DNA from: Planctomycetaceae bacterium
GTDB lineage: Bacteria; Planctomycetota; Phycisphaerae; SM23-33
Reading direction: 5' to 3'
Length of the DNA stretch: 64,000 bases
Assembly (NCBI GenBank): GCA_039680605.1
Contig: JBDKTA010000050.1
Span: 62,001 to 126,000 of the forward strand
The notes under the pieces are model-generated. The model was not told the origin of the DNA, did no database searches, and saw only the letters and a program-made list of their open reading frames with translations. The translations under genes were made by a program, and so were the position numbers. The stretch's first letter is position 1, and each line of letters starts with the position of its first letter. Positions 8,271 through 17,133 of the stretch are shown here, piece after piece.

Positions 8271-9197
8271 ATGCAACACAAACCGGTACATCTGGTGATC
8301 AACCCGCACAGCGGCTACGGCGGCAGGAAGCTGCTGGTCAATAACCTGCGCCTGGCGATGCGGGCGGCGGGGATCCCGCTGGTCGAGCACCGCACGACCG
8401 GCCCGCACGACGCCACCGATTACGTGCGCAAGGTCGTCGACGACGCCGACTCGATCCTCGTCTGGGGCGGCGACGGCACGGTCAACGAAGTGGCCACCGC
8501 GCTGGCCGGCACCGACGTGCCCATGCTCGTCTGCCCGGCCGGCACGGAGAATCTGCTGGCCAATGAACTGGGGATGTCTGCCGACGCCGAGGCGATCCTG
8601 AACATCTACCGCGCCCGCATGATCGTCTCGTGCGACGTGGGCGTGGTCAACGACCGCAACTTCCTGCTGATCATCGGCGTGGGGTTCGACGGCGAGGTCG
8701 TGCGGCGCGTCTCTCAGGCCCGCACCGGGCACATCTCGCACCTGAGCTACTTCTGGCCGATCTGGCGGACGTTCTGGGAGCACGACTTCCCGCGCCTGCG
8801 CATCACGGCCGACGGCGAGCAGATCTTCGACGACTACGGTCTGGCGTTCATCGGCAATATCTCTCGTTACGCGGTGGGGCTGCGGATCTGCCGCAACGCC
8901 CACTTCGACGACGGGCTGCTGGACCTGGTGGTCTTCTCCTGCCACGAGCAGACGGCGCTGTTGCTGCACGCGGCCTGGACGATGCTGCGCCGCCACCCGC
9001 TCAAGGGCAACGCCCTGTACCGCCAGTTCCGCAAGCTGCACATCGAAACTGACCGTCGCGTGCTCTCGCAGGTCGACGGCGACGTCGGACCCGACAGCCC
9101 GCTGGACATCTCCGTCGGCACCGACCAGGTCAAGCTGATTGTCCCAGCGCCGGGAAGGCGCACGATCTGGCCTTGGAAGGGCGGCCACGTGGTATGA
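8271..9197 (+). CDS. Diacylglycerol kinase-family lipid kinase (YegS/LCB5 type)
   Basis: 308 residues. The catalytic domain shows VINPHSGYGG near the start and the nucleotide-binding GGDGTVNEVATAL motif (about residues 62-75), followed by CPAGTENLLANELG. The C-terminal half carries the beta-rich half of the fold (VGFDGEVVRR ... VDGDVG). The family phosphorylates diacylglycerol, sphingoid bases or phosphatidylglycerol; the lipid used here cannot be told. ATG 8271 lies at the end of a repeat cluster and the upstream open frame is repeat or antisense sequence, so it is excluded. Only a weak ribosome-binding site (AGGAC) is seen. Confidence 0.88.
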   Translation: MQHKPVHLVINPHSGYGGRKLLVNNLRLAMRAAGIPLVEHRTTGPHDATDYVRKVVDDADSILVWGGDGTVNEVATALAGTDVPMLVCPAGTENLLANELGMSADAEAILNIYRARMIVSCDVGVVNDRNFLLIIGVGFDGEVVRRVSQARTGHISHLSYFWPIWRTFWEHDFPRLRITADGEQIFDDYGLAFIGNISRYAVGLRICRNAHFDDGLLDLVVFSCHEQTALLLHAAWTMLRRHPLKGNALYRQFRKLHIETDRRVLSQVDGDVGPDSPLDISVGTDQVKLIVPAPGRRTIWPWKGGHVV

Positions 9198-9372
9198 CAA
9201 GCGCCCTTCACCGCAGAGGCCGCAGCCTTCGAGCCGTGAGCCTCAGGCCGAACGGAGACCGCGGAGGGCAGCGGAAGTGCGCTGACCTCTCCCGTCGCCG
9301 CAAGGCGACCCTGGAGTGCGGCGGCCGCGACGCCGCCCTGGATGTTTTTCCCTTTTTTGTGGCGGATTGAAA

Positions 9373-10188
9373 ATGTCGAAAGTGTGCAATATCGGGCCGG
9401 TGGCGGTGGGGCAGGGCGAGCTCGTGCTGATCGCCGGGCCTTGCATGGCCGAGAGCCTGGAACTGTGCCTGAACGTCGCCGCGGCGATGCGCGACGCCTG
9501 CGCGGCCCTGGGCGTGGGGTACGTCTTCAAGGCCAGCTACGACAAGGCCAATCGCTCCAGCGCGGCGGGCTATCGCGGACCGGGCCTGGAGACCGGGCTG
9601 GCGTGGCTGGCCCGGGTCAAGAAGGACATCGGCGTGCCCGTGCTGACCGACGTGCATGAGATCGCCCAGGTGGCCCCGGCGGCCGCCATCGTCGACTGCC
9701 TGCAGATCCCCGCGTTCCTGTGCCGCCAGACCGACCTGCTGGTCGCGGCCGCCCAGGCGGGCAAGCCCGTCAACATCAAGAAGGGGCAGTTCATGGCCCC
9801 GTGGGATATGGCCGGGGCGGTCGAGAAGGTCCGCACGGCTGGCAACGACCAGGTGCTCATCACCGAGCGCGGCACGAGCTTCGGCTACAACCGCCTCATT
9901 ACCGACTTCCGCGGCGTGTACGAGATGCGCCAGTGGGCCCCGGTGGTCTTCGACGCCACGCATTCGGTGCAGGAGCCCGGCGGGCTGGGCAACGCCTCGG
10001 GCGGCCGACGCGAGTTCGCCCCCGTCCTGGCCAAAGCCGCCATGGCCGCCGGCGCCGACGCGCTGTTCATCGAAACGCACCCCGACCCGTCCAAAGCCAA
10101 ATCCGACGCCGCCAGCCAGATCGCCCTGGCCGACATGCCCGCCATCCTGGCAAGCTGCCTGAAGATCTTCCAAGCCGCCCGGGCCTGA
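9373..10188 (+). CDS. kdsA: 2-dehydro-3-deoxyphosphooctonate aldolase (KDO-8-P synthase)
   Basis: 271 residues. It condenses arabinose-5-phosphate with phosphoenolpyruvate to give KDO-8-phosphate for LPS inner core. Motifs: AGPCMAES, FKASYDKANRSS, LTDVHE, NIKKGQFMAPWDM, FDATHSVQEPGG and ETHPDPSKAKSDAASQ. The Cys in AGPC is the metal ligand of the metal-dependent class; the E. coli-type enzyme has Asn at this position. ATG 9373 gives the usual N-terminus; the 175-bp gap before it holds only degenerate CCGCAGAGG-type repeat sequence. With lpxA in this window it indicates an LPS-type outer membrane. Confidence 0.96.
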   Translation: MSKVCNIGPVAVGQGELVLIAGPCMAESLELCLNVAAAMRDACAALGVGYVFKASYDKANRSSAAGYRGPGLETGLAWLARVKKDIGVPVLTDVHEIAQVAPAAAIVDCLQIPAFLCRQTDLLVAAAQAGKPVNIKKGQFMAPWDMAGAVEKVRTAGNDQVLITERGTSFGYNRLITDFRGVYEMRQWAPVVFDATHSVQEPGGLGNASGGRREFAPVLAKAAMAAGADALFIETHPDPSKAKSDAASQIALADMPAILASCLKIFQAARA

Positions 10189-10197
10189 TCCCGACGT

Positions 10198-10222
10198 GCG
10201 GCGGCACCGCAGGTGCAGCCGC
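10198..10222. terminator. Hairpin between convergent kdsA and hemW-like genes
   Basis: GCGGCGGCACC pairs with GGTGCAGCCGC across a 3-nt loop (11 positions, one mismatch) in the 59-bp gap between two convergent stops. There is no clear U-tract on either side, so bidirectional termination is tentative. Confidence 0.4.
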
Positions 10223-10247
10223 GCCACGAACGCTGCGTGCTCGGCAG

Positions 10248-11420
10248 TCAATCCCGTTCGGCGATGATGTCGGCCAAGATCGTGTCGGATGCGAAAAGGT
10301 ATTCACGAGCGATGCGGATGCGGTCGTCGGTCACCACCAGGGCGCCTTGCGACGCGTAACGGGTAACGGCCTGGGGAAACGCCTCGACGGGATCGGTGCC
10401 GAACCGCTTTACCATGGCGGGGCGATTGACGCCATCGATCAGGCGCAGGCCCAGCATCAGCGTTTCGGCGTAGGCCGCTTTGCCGCTGAGGTGCTCGGCG
10501 GAAGCTGGGGGCTGTCGCCCGGCAGTCAGGGAGGCGATATAGGCATCCAGATCAGGGTTGTTGGTGCGGCGCGTGCCGGCGACGTAGCTGGCGGCGGCTG
10601 GACCGATCCCCACGTATGGGCGGTTGTGCCAGTACGTCAGGTTGTGGCGGCAGCGGCGACCGGGGCGGGCGAAGTTGGAGATCTCGTAGTGTTCGAGGCC
10701 GCCGTCGCGCAGGGCGGCGATGGCGGCGCAGTAGCAGTCCTTCTGCGTCTGCTCGTCGGCGGGCTGCAGGCGTCCGGCGGCGACGTCGGCGGCCAGAGGC
10801 GTGCCGTCCTCGACGCTCAGGGCGTAGCAACTCATGTGCGAGGGTCGCAGTGCCATCGCGGCCGTCAATGATTGCTGCCACGAGGCGAGGGTCTGGCCGG
10901 GGATGCCGTATATCAGGTCGAGGCTGATGTTGTCGATACCGGCGCGGCGGACGGTCTCGACGGCGCGGGCGACATCGGCGGCTTTGTGCGGCCGCCCCAG
11001 CGTGGCCAGTTCCCCGTCATGCAGCGATTGTGCGCCGATCGAGACGCGGTTGACGCCGGCGGCTTCGATGACGCTCGCGACGGCAGAGTCGAGGCTGCAG
11101 GGATTGGCTTCGAGGGAGAACTCGCAATCGCGCGCGGCCAGAGCGGTCAGCGGAGCCAGCAGCTTTTCCAGCGCGGCCGGGCCCAGGGCGGTGGGCGTTC
11201 CGCCGCCGACGAAGATGCTGTCGGCGGGTGCGGACAGCTCGGCGCGTCGCATTTCCAGCTCTATCCCGGCGGCTCGGACAAATGTGGCGAATCGGGACGC
11301 GTCGGCCGTGACGGAGTAGAAGTCGCAGTATCGGCACTTGCGCAGGCAGAAGGGCACGTGGAGGTATAGGGCCTTAACCGTATCCGGCGAAATCGCGTCA
11401 CCTTTTTTCTTGCAGGCCAT
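10248..11420 (-). CDS. hemW: HemW-like radical SAM protein (coproporphyrinogen III oxidase family)
   Basis: About 390 residues. The radical SAM cluster motif is CLRKCRYC (C-x3-C-x2-C), preceded by LYLHVPF. Further family marks are FVGGGTPT, SLEANP, RVSIGAQS, LDLIYGIPGQT and the HNLTYWHNRPYVGIG block; HN-x2-YW is typical of HemW, a heme chaperone, rather than true HemN. Two starts are possible, ATG 11432 (MILRM) and ATG 11420 (MACKK); neither has a clear ribosome-binding site. It is convergent with kdsA and divergent from the FHA gene. Confidence 0.88.
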   Translation of the reverse strand: MACKKKGDAISPDTVKALYLHVPFCLRKCRYCDFYSVTADASRFATFVRAAGIELEMRRAELSAPADSIFVGGGTPTALGPAALEKLLAPLTALAARDCEFSLEANPCSLDSAVASVIEAAGVNRVSIGAQSLHDGELATLGRPHKAADVARAVETVRRAGIDNISLDLIYGIPGQTLASWQQSLTAAMALRPSHMSCYALSVEDGTPLAADVAAGRLQPADEQTQKDCYCAAIAALRDGGLEHYEISNFARPGRRCRHNLTYWHNRPYVGIGPAAASYVAGTRRTNNPDLDAYIASLTAGRQPPASAEHLSGKAAYAETLMLGLRLIDGVNRPAMVKRFGTDPVEAFPQAVTRYASQGALVVTDDRIRIAREYLFASDTILADIIAERD

Positions 11421-11497
11421 GCGTAAGATCATAAAATAAATGGGCAGTTATTCCTAGGCAGCCGGCAAACGTGGCTACCCCAACCATCGAGGCGGTT

Positions 11498-12046
11498 ATG
11501 GACGTAACACTGGTAATGTTCAAAGGCGATGGGCAGCGTAAGGACTTTCCTCTGACGGGGCAGTCGGTCACGATTGGCCGCTCTGAAGACTGCGACTTGC
11601 GGATTCCGCTGCTGAGCGTGTCGCGCCATCACTGCCAACTGGTTCTCAACGGCGACACGATCGCCGCCAAGGACCTGGGCTCTTCCAACGGCACGTACGT
11701 CAACAACCGCCGCATCAGCGGCGAGGTGTCTCTGCAGGCTGGCGACCGAGTCGTCGTCGGGCCCATCGTCTTCACCGTCCAGCTCGACGGCGAGCCCCAG
11801 GAAATCCAGCCCGTCAAGACCAAGGGCCAGAAGATGGCCGAGCAAGGCCAAGCCGCCCAGGAAGTCGTCGACGTTGACGCCGATGTCACCGCCCGAGGCG
11901 GGGCCTCCGATGCGGACATGCTGGGCGGTCTCGCCGGCGGCGAAGATAACGAGGTCGTCATCGAAGAAGAAGACGCCGTCGAACTCGACCCCATCGCCGC
12001 CCTGGAAGCCCTCGCCAGCGAACGCGACAAAGACAAAAAGAAGTAA
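11498..12046 (+). CDS. FHA-domain protein
   Basis: 182 residues. An N-terminal forkhead-associated phosphothreonine-binding domain spans about residues 10-95: GQSVTIGRSEDCDLRIP, then SVSRHHCQLVL and LGSSNGTYVNN contain the conserved GR, S-x-x-H and NG positions. The rest is a low-complexity acidic tail (about 125-182) ending in Lys, without a recognised domain. Such proteins usually read Ser/Thr kinase signals, which planctomycetes have in number; no kinase is adjacent. ATG 11498 follows GAGG (11489-11492). A GTG at 11471 would add nine residues. Confidence 0.88.
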   Translation: MDVTLVMFKGDGQRKDFPLTGQSVTIGRSEDCDLRIPLLSVSRHHCQLVLNGDTIAAKDLGSSNGTYVNNRRISGEVSLQAGDRVVVGPIVFTVQLDGEPQEIQPVKTKGQKMAEQGQAAQEVVDVDADVTARGGASDADMLGGLAGGEDNEVVIEEEDAVELDPIAALEALASERDKDKKK

Positions 12047-12071
12047 TCACGGGCTGGTTGCTCATGTATTA

Positions 12072-12154
12072 AGCCGCTGAGGTCGCAGAGGTCGCTGAGG
12101 CTGAAAGAAGATAAAAAACTTCTTTCCTCAGCGACCTCAGCGACCTCAGCGGCT
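12072..12154. repeat. 29-bp inverted-repeat element, CCTCAGCGA family
   Basis: Arms at 12072-12100 and 12126-12154 are reverse complements with one mismatch over 29 bp, each made of three CCTCAGCGA-type units. The 25-nt loop is AT-rich. It lies between the FHA and fucU-like genes and could serve as a terminator. Degenerate relatives lie near 15450-15525 and 18970-19001. Confidence 0.85.
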
Positions 12155-12188
12155 ATTTAATTATGTGCTCTTTCAGAAAGGAACGTTC

Positions 12189-12620
12189 ATGCTCAAAGGT
12201 ATCTCTCCGCTGCTGAGTCCGGAACTGCTAGCCGTGCTGGCCAGCATGGGTCACGGCGACGAGATCGTATTGGCCGACGCGCACTTTCCCGGACACACGA
12301 TGTGCAATAACGTCGTCCGGGCGGATGGGCTCAAGATCGCGGATCTGCTTGACGCGATTTTGCCGCTGTTCGAACTCGACGCGTACGTTGACGCGCCGCT
12401 GGTCATGATGGCGGCCGTTAAGGGCGACACGCTCGACGCCTCCGTCGAGAAGGCCTATCGCGCCGCCGTCGACCGCCACGCGCCGCAGACGCCGCCGATC
12501 AAGCGGATCGACCGCTTCGCTTTCTACGACCAGGCCCGCGAAGCCTTCGCCGTCGTCATGACCGGCGAGATGGCAAAGTACGGCAACATCATTCTCAAGA
12601 AAGGCGTCACCCCCTGCTGA
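12189..12620 (+). CDS. fucU: RbsD/FucU-family sugar mutarotase, L-fucose type
   Basis: 143 residues, normal family length. FucU interconverts anomers of L-fucose and RbsD those of ribose. The start [14 protein letters not shown], the [15 protein letters not shown] block with the conserved His, and the C-terminal [11 protein letters not shown] match FucU better than RbsD. ATG 12189 follows AAAGGAA; the open frame upstream runs into the repeat. No fucose permease, kinase or isomerase is adjacent, so the assignment rests on sequence alone. Confidence 0.88.
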   Translation: MLKGISPLLSPELLAVLASMGHGDEIVLADAHFPGHTMCNNVVRADGLKIADLLDAILPLFELDAYVDAPLVMMAAVKGDTLDASVEKAYRAAVDRHAPQTPPIKRIDRFAFYDQAREAFAVVMTGEMAKYGNIILKKGVTPC

Positions 12621-12632
12621 CGCGTTTGGGAT

Positions 12633-12658
12633 TTGAAATCTGTGATTTGAGATTTCAA
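12633..12658. repeat. Short inverted repeat TTGAAATC/GATTTCAA
   Basis: An 8-bp stem at 12633-12640 and 12651-12658 with a 10-nt loop lies between fucU-like and ruvX genes. It resembles a small member of the AT-rich intergenic repeat class seen elsewhere in the window. It could also weakly terminate transcription. Confidence 0.5.
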
Positions 12659-12675
12659 GCCCCGGAGGGGCGAAG

Positions 12676-13104
12676 ATGTATTGGCTCGGCGTTGATCATG
12701 GCGACGTGCGCATAGGCTTGGCTGGCGGTGACGCCGGCAGGGGGATCGCCTCGCCGCTGAAGGTCATCCCCGCCCAGCCGCCCGAGGCCGTGGCGCCGGC
12801 GATCATCAAGCTTGCTCAAGAATACAACGCCGGCGGGATCGTCGTCGGACTGCCGCTGAACATGGACGATAGCGAAGGCCCCCAGGCCAAGCTCGCGCGG
12901 GACTTCGCCCTGATGCTCCAGCAGGCCACCGGCCTGGACGTGCGACTCTGGGACGAACGCCTGAGCAGCTTCGCAGCCGACAAGACTCTCGCCGGGCATA
13001 TGACCCGCGGCAAGCGCCGGGCGATCCAGGACGCCATCGCCGCCGCGGAGATTCTCCAGGACTTCTTCGCCTGCGACGGACCGGACGCAGCGCCGCGCCC
13101 GTGA
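12676..13104 (+). CDS. ruvX: Holliday junction resolvase-like / pre-16S rRNA nuclease (YqgF)
   Basis: 142 residues, full length for the RNase-H-fold YqgF/RuvX family that matures the 5' end of 16S rRNA. Visible family positions are LGVDHGDVRIGLA with the first catalytic Asp, IVVGLPLNMD, and RLWDERLSS with the conserved Glu; a later Asp lies in AIQDAIAAAEIL. GGAGGGG about 6 nt before ATG 12676 fixes the start. It follows fucU-like by 55 bp holding a small hairpin. Confidence 0.92.
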   Translation: MYWLGVDHGDVRIGLAGGDAGRGIASPLKVIPAQPPEAVAPAIIKLAQEYNAGGIVVGLPLNMDDSEGPQAKLARDFALMLQQATGLDVRLWDERLSSFAADKTLAGHMTRGKRRAIQDAIAAAEILQDFFACDGPDAAPRP

Positions 13105-13108
13105 AGAA

Positions 13109-13147
13109 GCCGCTTGCGCGTTTAAAAACTGCTAAGCCGCAAGCGGC
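13109..13147. repeat. Inverted repeat GCCGCTTGC/GCAAGCGGC
   Basis: A perfect 9-bp inverted repeat (13109-13117 and 13139-13147) begins 5 bp after the ruvX stop, in the gap between the convergent ruvX and manC genes. It shares the CCGCAAGCGGC core with the element at 16759-16820. Confidence 0.65.
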
Positions 13148-13214
13148 AAAAGCGGGGACGGGTGGCATGTCGACGTGCGTTGTTGTTTGACTCGCTAGCG
13201 GTTGCGATTCACCA

Positions 13215-13260
13215 AGTAATCAGTTAACCAGTTAACCTATTGACCAGTCACCAATCAACC
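13215..13260. repeat. Tandem CAGTTAACC-type repeat
   Basis: AT-richer run of CAGTTAACC, CAGTTAACC, then degenerate ACCAGTCACC and CAATCAACC units just downstream of manC. No coding potential. Unit length and style match the tandem arms of other repeat elements here. Confidence 0.6.
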
Positions 13261-13281
13261 GACCTGACAGTGCCCATTTTC

Positions 13282-14355
13282 TCAGGTGTACTTCTTGCCG
13301 TACTTTTCTTCCAGCAGAGCGACGAGTTCCTTGAGGCGCTGCGAGTCGGACTTGTTGCACACCAGCGTCGCGTCGCCTGAGTGGACGATGATGCAGTCGT
13401 CCATCCCGACCACGGCCAGCAGGTGGCCGTTCTCGCTGACGATGATGTTGCGGCCGCTGTCGATCACTGCGGCATTTTTCGCGACGATCACGTTGCCGCT
13501 CTCGTCATTCTCGACCACGTCGGACAGGGCGGGCCAACTGCCGATGTCGAGCCACTCGGCGGTGAGCTCGACCATCAGCACGCGCGGGGCCTTTTCCATC
13601 ACCGCGTAGTCGATGCTGATCTTCTGCAGCGAGGGATAGATCTTCGCCAGCAGCGGCGCCACGTCCTGGCCGTCGGCGGCGGCCTGGCGGATCGGGTCCA
13701 GCGCGGCAATGGTTTCGGGCAGGAACTGCTTGAGCGACTGCAGGATGGTCTGGATCTTCCAGACGAACATGCCGCTGTTCCAGTAGTACTTGCCCGACTC
13801 GACGTACTTGCGGGCGTCCTGGTGGCTGGGCTTTTCCTTGAAGCCTGAAACCTCCTGCAGTCCGGCGCCGTATTCTTCCTGGCAGTGGATGTACCCCAGG
13901 CCGGTGTGCGGCCACGTCGGGCGGATGCCCAGCGTCACCAGAGCGTCGGCGTGTTCGGTGGCGGCCTCGATGGCGCGTTCGACGCAGCGTGCAAACTCCC
14001 GTTGGGGTCGGATGACGTGGTCGGCGGTGAAGACGGCCATGACGGCCTCGGCGTCGCGGGCGGCCAGGAGTTGGGCGCCCAGGGCGATGGCGGCGGCGGT
14101 GTCACGGCCTTCCGGTTCGCCGACGATGTTTTGCGGCGGCAGTTCGGGCAGGGCGTCGGCGACCTGTCGTGCGTACTCGGCGTTGGTGATGACGAGGATG
14201 TTCTCGGGGGGGAAGAGTCCCTTGAGGCGTTCGACGGCGATGGTCAGCAGCGTCTTGCCCTCAATCAGGGGCAGGAGCTGCTTGGGGCGGTTCAACCGGC
14301 TCAAAGGCCAGAGGCGTTTGCCGGCGCCGCCGGCCAGGATCACGGCATACCTCAT
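13282..14355 (-). CDS. manC: Mannose-1-phosphate guanylyltransferase
   Basis: 357 residues. Makes GDP-mannose from mannose-1-phosphate and GTP for glycan synthesis. The N-terminus has the nucleotidyltransferase signature LAGGAGKRLWPLSR...PKQ; further marks are FTADHVI, GYIHCQEE (GYI block), SGFKEKP, YYWNSGMFVWK and WLDIGSWPAL. It lacks the C-terminal phosphomannose isomerase domain of bifunctional ManC/AlgA, so it is the monofunctional short form. The symbol is by family. GAGGAAG precedes ATG 14355. It lies 87 bp downstream of dapA on the same strand. Confidence 0.92.
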   Translation of the reverse strand: MRYAVILAGGAGKRLWPLSRLNRPKQLLPLIEGKTLLTIAVERLKGLFPPENILVITNAEYARQVADALPELPPQNIVGEPEGRDTAAAIALGAQLLAARDAEAVMAVFTADHVIRPQREFARCVERAIEAATEHADALVTLGIRPTWPHTGLGYIHCQEEYGAGLQEVSGFKEKPSHQDARKYVESGKYYWNSGMFVWKIQTILQSLKQFLPETIAALDPIRQAAADGQDVAPLLAKIYPSLQKISIDYAVMEKAPRVLMVELTAEWLDIGSWPALSDVVENDESGNVIVAKNAAVIDSGRNIIVSENGHLLAVVGMDDCIIVHSGDATLVCNKSDSQRLKELVALLEEKYGKKYT

Positions 14356-14442
14356 CGATGCTTCCTCAATTCATTGGTCCAGCGTATGAACAATAATAGC
14401 GCTAACCTTCTATCGGACGCACAGACCGATTTGGTGAAGTCT

Positions 14443-15321
14443 TCAACCTATCCCAAAGGGCGCCAGCAGTTTCGCCAGCTCCGGGCGCAGCTTTTCCGAC
14501 AGCGGCGTCATCGGCAGGCGCAATTCGTTCCGGATCATGCCAGCCATTGCCATCGCCGCCTTGATCGGGATGGGATTGGTCTCCATGAAGATCCCGCGAA
14601 ACAGCGGAAAGAGCTTGAGGTGCTGCGCGGCGGCGCCGGCCATGTCGCCGGCAAGCATCAGGTCGCAGAGCTTGCGCACTTCGGCGGGCAGCAGGTTGGC
14701 CAGCACGCTGATGACGCCCCGCCCGCCGACCGAGCCGATGGGCAGCGTCAGGGAGTCGTCGCCGCTGAGGATGGTGATGTCGCACTCGGCGGCGATGGCG
14801 CTGGCCATGTCGAGCTTGCCGGTGGCTTCCTTGACGGCCACCACCTGCGGAATCTCGCGGTACATGCGCACGACGGTCTCGGCGGACAGCTCGATGCCGG
14901 CGCGCCCCGGGATGTTATACAGCACGATGGGCAGGTCGATCTCAGCCAATCGCTTGACGTGCTCGATCATGCCGCCCTGGGTGGGCTTGTTGTAGTAGGG
15001 GTTGACGATCAGGCAGGCGTCGGCCCCGGCCTTCTTGGCGTGAGCGGTCAGTTCGAGGGCCTCGGCGGTGGAGTTGCTGCCCGTGCCGGCGATGACCGGC
15101 ACGCGCCCTGCAGTGCGTTCGACGGTGAACTCGATCACCCGGTCGTGCTCGGCGTAGTTGAGCGTGGGCGATTCGCCCGTGGTGCCGCAGGGCACGAGCC
15201 CCTGCGTGCCGCCGGCAATCTGCGCATCAATGATCCTGCCCAGCGCCGCGTAGTCGACCTCGCCGCCGGCAAAGGGCGTCACTAACGCCGTCATCGATCC
15301 TTCAAGTTTCATCCGCGCCAT
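14443..15321 (-). CDS. dapA: 4-hydroxy-tetrahydrodipicolinate synthase
   Basis: 292 residues, usual length. Condenses aspartate semialdehyde with pyruvate in lysine and diaminopimelate synthesis. Motifs: GTTGESPTL, VIAGTGSNST, VNPYYNKPTQGG, LYNIPGRAG containing the active-site Tyr, and VAVKEATG with the Schiff-base Lys. DAP supply fits a cell making peptidoglycan, consistent with the SpoIID-like gene. ATG 15321 has GAGG about 8 nt upstream; ATG 15312 (MKLEG) is an alternative. Head-to-tail with manC. Confidence 0.95.
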   Translation of the reverse strand: MARMKLEGSMTALVTPFAGGEVDYAALGRIIDAQIAGGTQGLVPCGTTGESPTLNYAEHDRVIEFTVERTAGRVPVIAGTGSNSTAEALELTAHAKKAGADACLIVNPYYNKPTQGGMIEHVKRLAEIDLPIVLYNIPGRAGIELSAETVVRMYREIPQVVAVKEATGKLDMASAIAAECDITILSGDDSLTLPIGSVGGRGVISVLANLLPAEVRKLCDLMLAGDMAGAAAQHLKLFPLFRGIFMETNPIPIKAAMAMAGMIRNELRLPMTPLSEKLRPELAKLLAPFGIG

Positions 15322-15609
15322 GATCCAATCCTCTACCCCACTGCCAATTCCGGACGCATACTACCACAGCCCTCGCCGTGCGGGCAATTGCCCCGCAAAT
15401 TTCGTTCCGTGAATTCCTGTGACGATTTGCTCAGAAATCATATCAGCCGCCGAGGTCGCTGAGGGGGAATCTGTTTCATCTTCCGACATTCTCAGCGTCC
15501 TGGCCGACCTGCGGCGGCTCATCGATCGACGGCGGTTGCGAGCAAGCTGTTGGAAATGGAGGAAAGGTTCTGTTACCATCCTGCCTCGTTTTACGGAAAG
15601 GAACGGCCG

Positions 15610-16722
15610 ATGGCTGCACACAAAGTTGCGTTGATCATGGGGGATGGCGTGGGGCCCGAACTGGCCGAGGCGGCGCGGAAGTGCGTCGACGCGGCGCTGG
15701 TCTGCACCAGCGGCGCCGGCTCGATCGCCTGGACCGTCTGTCAGGCGGGAGTCGATATCATGGCCACCGCCGGCACGCCCATGCCGGCCGAAACCATCGA
15801 AGCGGTCCGCGCCAGCGATGCGACGCTCAAGGCCCCGATCACCACGCCCATCGGCACGGGCTTCCGCTCCGTCAACGTGCTGCTGCGCCAGACGCTGGAT
15901 CTCTACGCCTGCGTTCGCCCGTGCAAGAGCTACAAGGGCGTCCGCAGCCGCTATGAAAATATCGATCTGGTGATCGTGCGCGAGAACTGCGAAGACCTGT
16001 ACGCCGGCGTCGAGTTCGAGCGCGGGCTGCCCGCTACCGCCGAGCTGATCGACCAGATCAACCGCTTGGCGACCGACCGAAAGATCAAAACCGGCAAGGA
16101 TAGCACCGGCATCTCGATCAAGCCCATCAGCGTCGAGAACACGCGGCGGATCGTGAAATATGCCTTTGATTACGCCCGCGCCAACGGCCGCAAGAAGGTC
16201 ACCGCCATCCACAAGGCCAACATCATGAAGTACACCGACGGGCTGTTCAAAGCCGTCGCCGAAGAAGTGGCCGCCGGATACAGCGACGTGCAGTTCGATC
16301 AGTGCCTCGTCGACAACATGTGCATGCAGCTCGTGCAGAAGCCCGAGCTCTACGACGTGCTCGTGCTGCCGAACCTCTACGGCGACATCCTCTCGGACCT
16401 GTGCGCGGGCCTGGTGGGCGGCCTGGGCGTGGCGCCCGGGGCCAACATTGGCACGACCAGCGCGGTTTTCGAGGCCACCCACGGCTCGGCCCCCAAGTAC
16501 AAGGGGCTCAACAAGGTCAACCCTACGGCCCTGATCCTCTCGGGCATGCTGATGCTGCGGCACCTGGGCGAAAAGGCCGCCGCCGAGCGGCTGGAGAAAG
16601 CCACCGCCGCCGTCATCGCCGAGGGCAAGAGCGTCACCTACGACATGAAGCCCCAGCGCACTGACCCGACCGCCGTGGGCACCAGCGAAATGGCAGACGC
16701 CATCGTCGCGGCGATGAAGTAA
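15610..16722 (+). CDS. NAD-type isocitrate/isopropylmalate dehydrogenase family enzyme
   Basis: 370 residues, beta-decarboxylating dehydrogenase fold. Marks include [57 protein letters not shown] and [13 protein letters not shown]. The [10 protein letters not shown] block resembles NAD-dependent isocitrate dehydrogenases more than LeuB, so a TCA-cycle role is favoured, but family members overlap and the substrate is not proved. AAAGGAA (15596-15602) sets ATG 15610. The 288-bp gap before it (15322-15609) carries a degenerate CCTCAGCG-type repeat near 15450-15525. Confidence 0.88.
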   Translation: MAAHKVALIMGDGVGPELAEAARKCVDAALVCTSGAGSIAWTVCQAGVDIMATAGTPMPAETIEAVRASDATLKAPITTPIGTGFRSVNVLLRQTLDLYACVRPCKSYKGVRSRYENIDLVIVRENCEDLYAGVEFERGLPATAELIDQINRLATDRKIKTGKDSTGISIKPISVENTRRIVKYAFDYARANGRKKVTAIHKANIMKYTDGLFKAVAEEVAAGYSDVQFDQCLVDNMCMQLVQKPELYDVLVLPNLYGDILSDLCAGLVGGLGVAPGANIGTTSAVFEATHGSAPKYKGLNKVNPTALILSGMLMLRHLGEKAAAERLEKATAAVIAEGKSVTYDMKPQRTDPTAVGTSEMADAIVAAMK

Positions 16723-16758
16723 GCTCATAGTGACGCCGTGAAGCGTTTCCGGAGTGTT

Positions 16759-16820
16759 TTGCCGCTTGCGGCTTCGTGGTTTCTTTGCTTTCAGAACAAC
16801 CGCGAAGCCGCAAGCGGCAA
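16759..16820. repeat. 23-bp inverted-repeat element, GCCGCTTGCGGC family
   Basis: Arms at 16759-16781 and 16798-16820 are reverse complements with one mismatch over 23 bp; each arm itself contains the palindrome GCCGCTTGCGGC. It lies downstream of the isocitrate dehydrogenase gene and may end its transcript. Confidence 0.8.
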
Positions 16821-16847
16821 GAGTGTGCATCCAATCCCGTCCTGGTG

Positions 16848-16853
16848 TATAAT
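16848..16853 (+). promoter_or_regulatory. Candidate -10 element of the DUF5989 gene
   Basis: A perfect TATAAT lies 21 bp before the GTG start. The expected -35 position (GTGCAT, 16825-16830) is a poor match, so only the -10 is listed. Confidence 0.4.
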
Positions 16854-16874
16854 GCATCCCGACGAGGATCGATC

Positions 16875-17081
16875 GTGGCAAAGAACAACAGCAAGTTGAA
16901 CGATTTCGCCTCGCAGGCAGACGCGCCCGCCCCCGGTTTCTTCGCCGAGTTCCTGGACTTCCTCCTGCACAACAAGAAATGGTGGTTGGCGCCGATCATC
17001 ATCGTCCTGCTGCTGGTGGCGCTGCTGATCGTCATCAGCGGCTCATCCGCCGTTGCGCCGTTCATCTATACGCTGTTCTAA
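16875..17081 (+). CDS. DUF5989-family small membrane protein
   Basis: 68 residues starting at GTG 16875, after GAGG (16864-16867). A short soluble N-terminus is followed by FLLHNKKWWLAPIIIVLLL, a transmembrane helix, and the C-terminal SSAVAPFIYTLF, the diagnostic end of DUF5989. In other genomes DUF5989 proteins commonly accompany carbamoyltransferases and small membrane partners in exopolysaccharide or natural-product loci. No carbamoyltransferase is here. The function is unknown. A possible small membrane partner follows at 17134-17303. Confidence 0.85.
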   Translation: MAKNNSKLNDFASQADAPAPGFFAEFLDFLLHNKKWWLAPIIIVLLLVALLIVISGSSAVAPFIYTLF

Positions 17082-17085
17082 AAGA

Positions 17086-17108
17086 AGCTGTCAGCTCTCA
17101 GCTATCAG
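17086..17108. repeat. Tandem AGCTNTCAG repeat
   Basis: Three tandem units (AGCTGTCAG, CTCTCAG, CTATCAG) start 5 bp after the DUF5989 stop. Non-coding and AT-richer than its surroundings; one of the short tandem families that recur between genes in this window. Confidence 0.55.
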
Positions 17109-17133
17109 TGGATAATGTGGCGTGAGCAGTCGC

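Noticed and set aside
8271-9197. Extended N-terminus from the open frame beginning at 6708
   Set aside because: The upstream part is antisense to the TPR/alpha-CTD gene and then repeat DNA; the kinase family pattern begins at ATG 8271.
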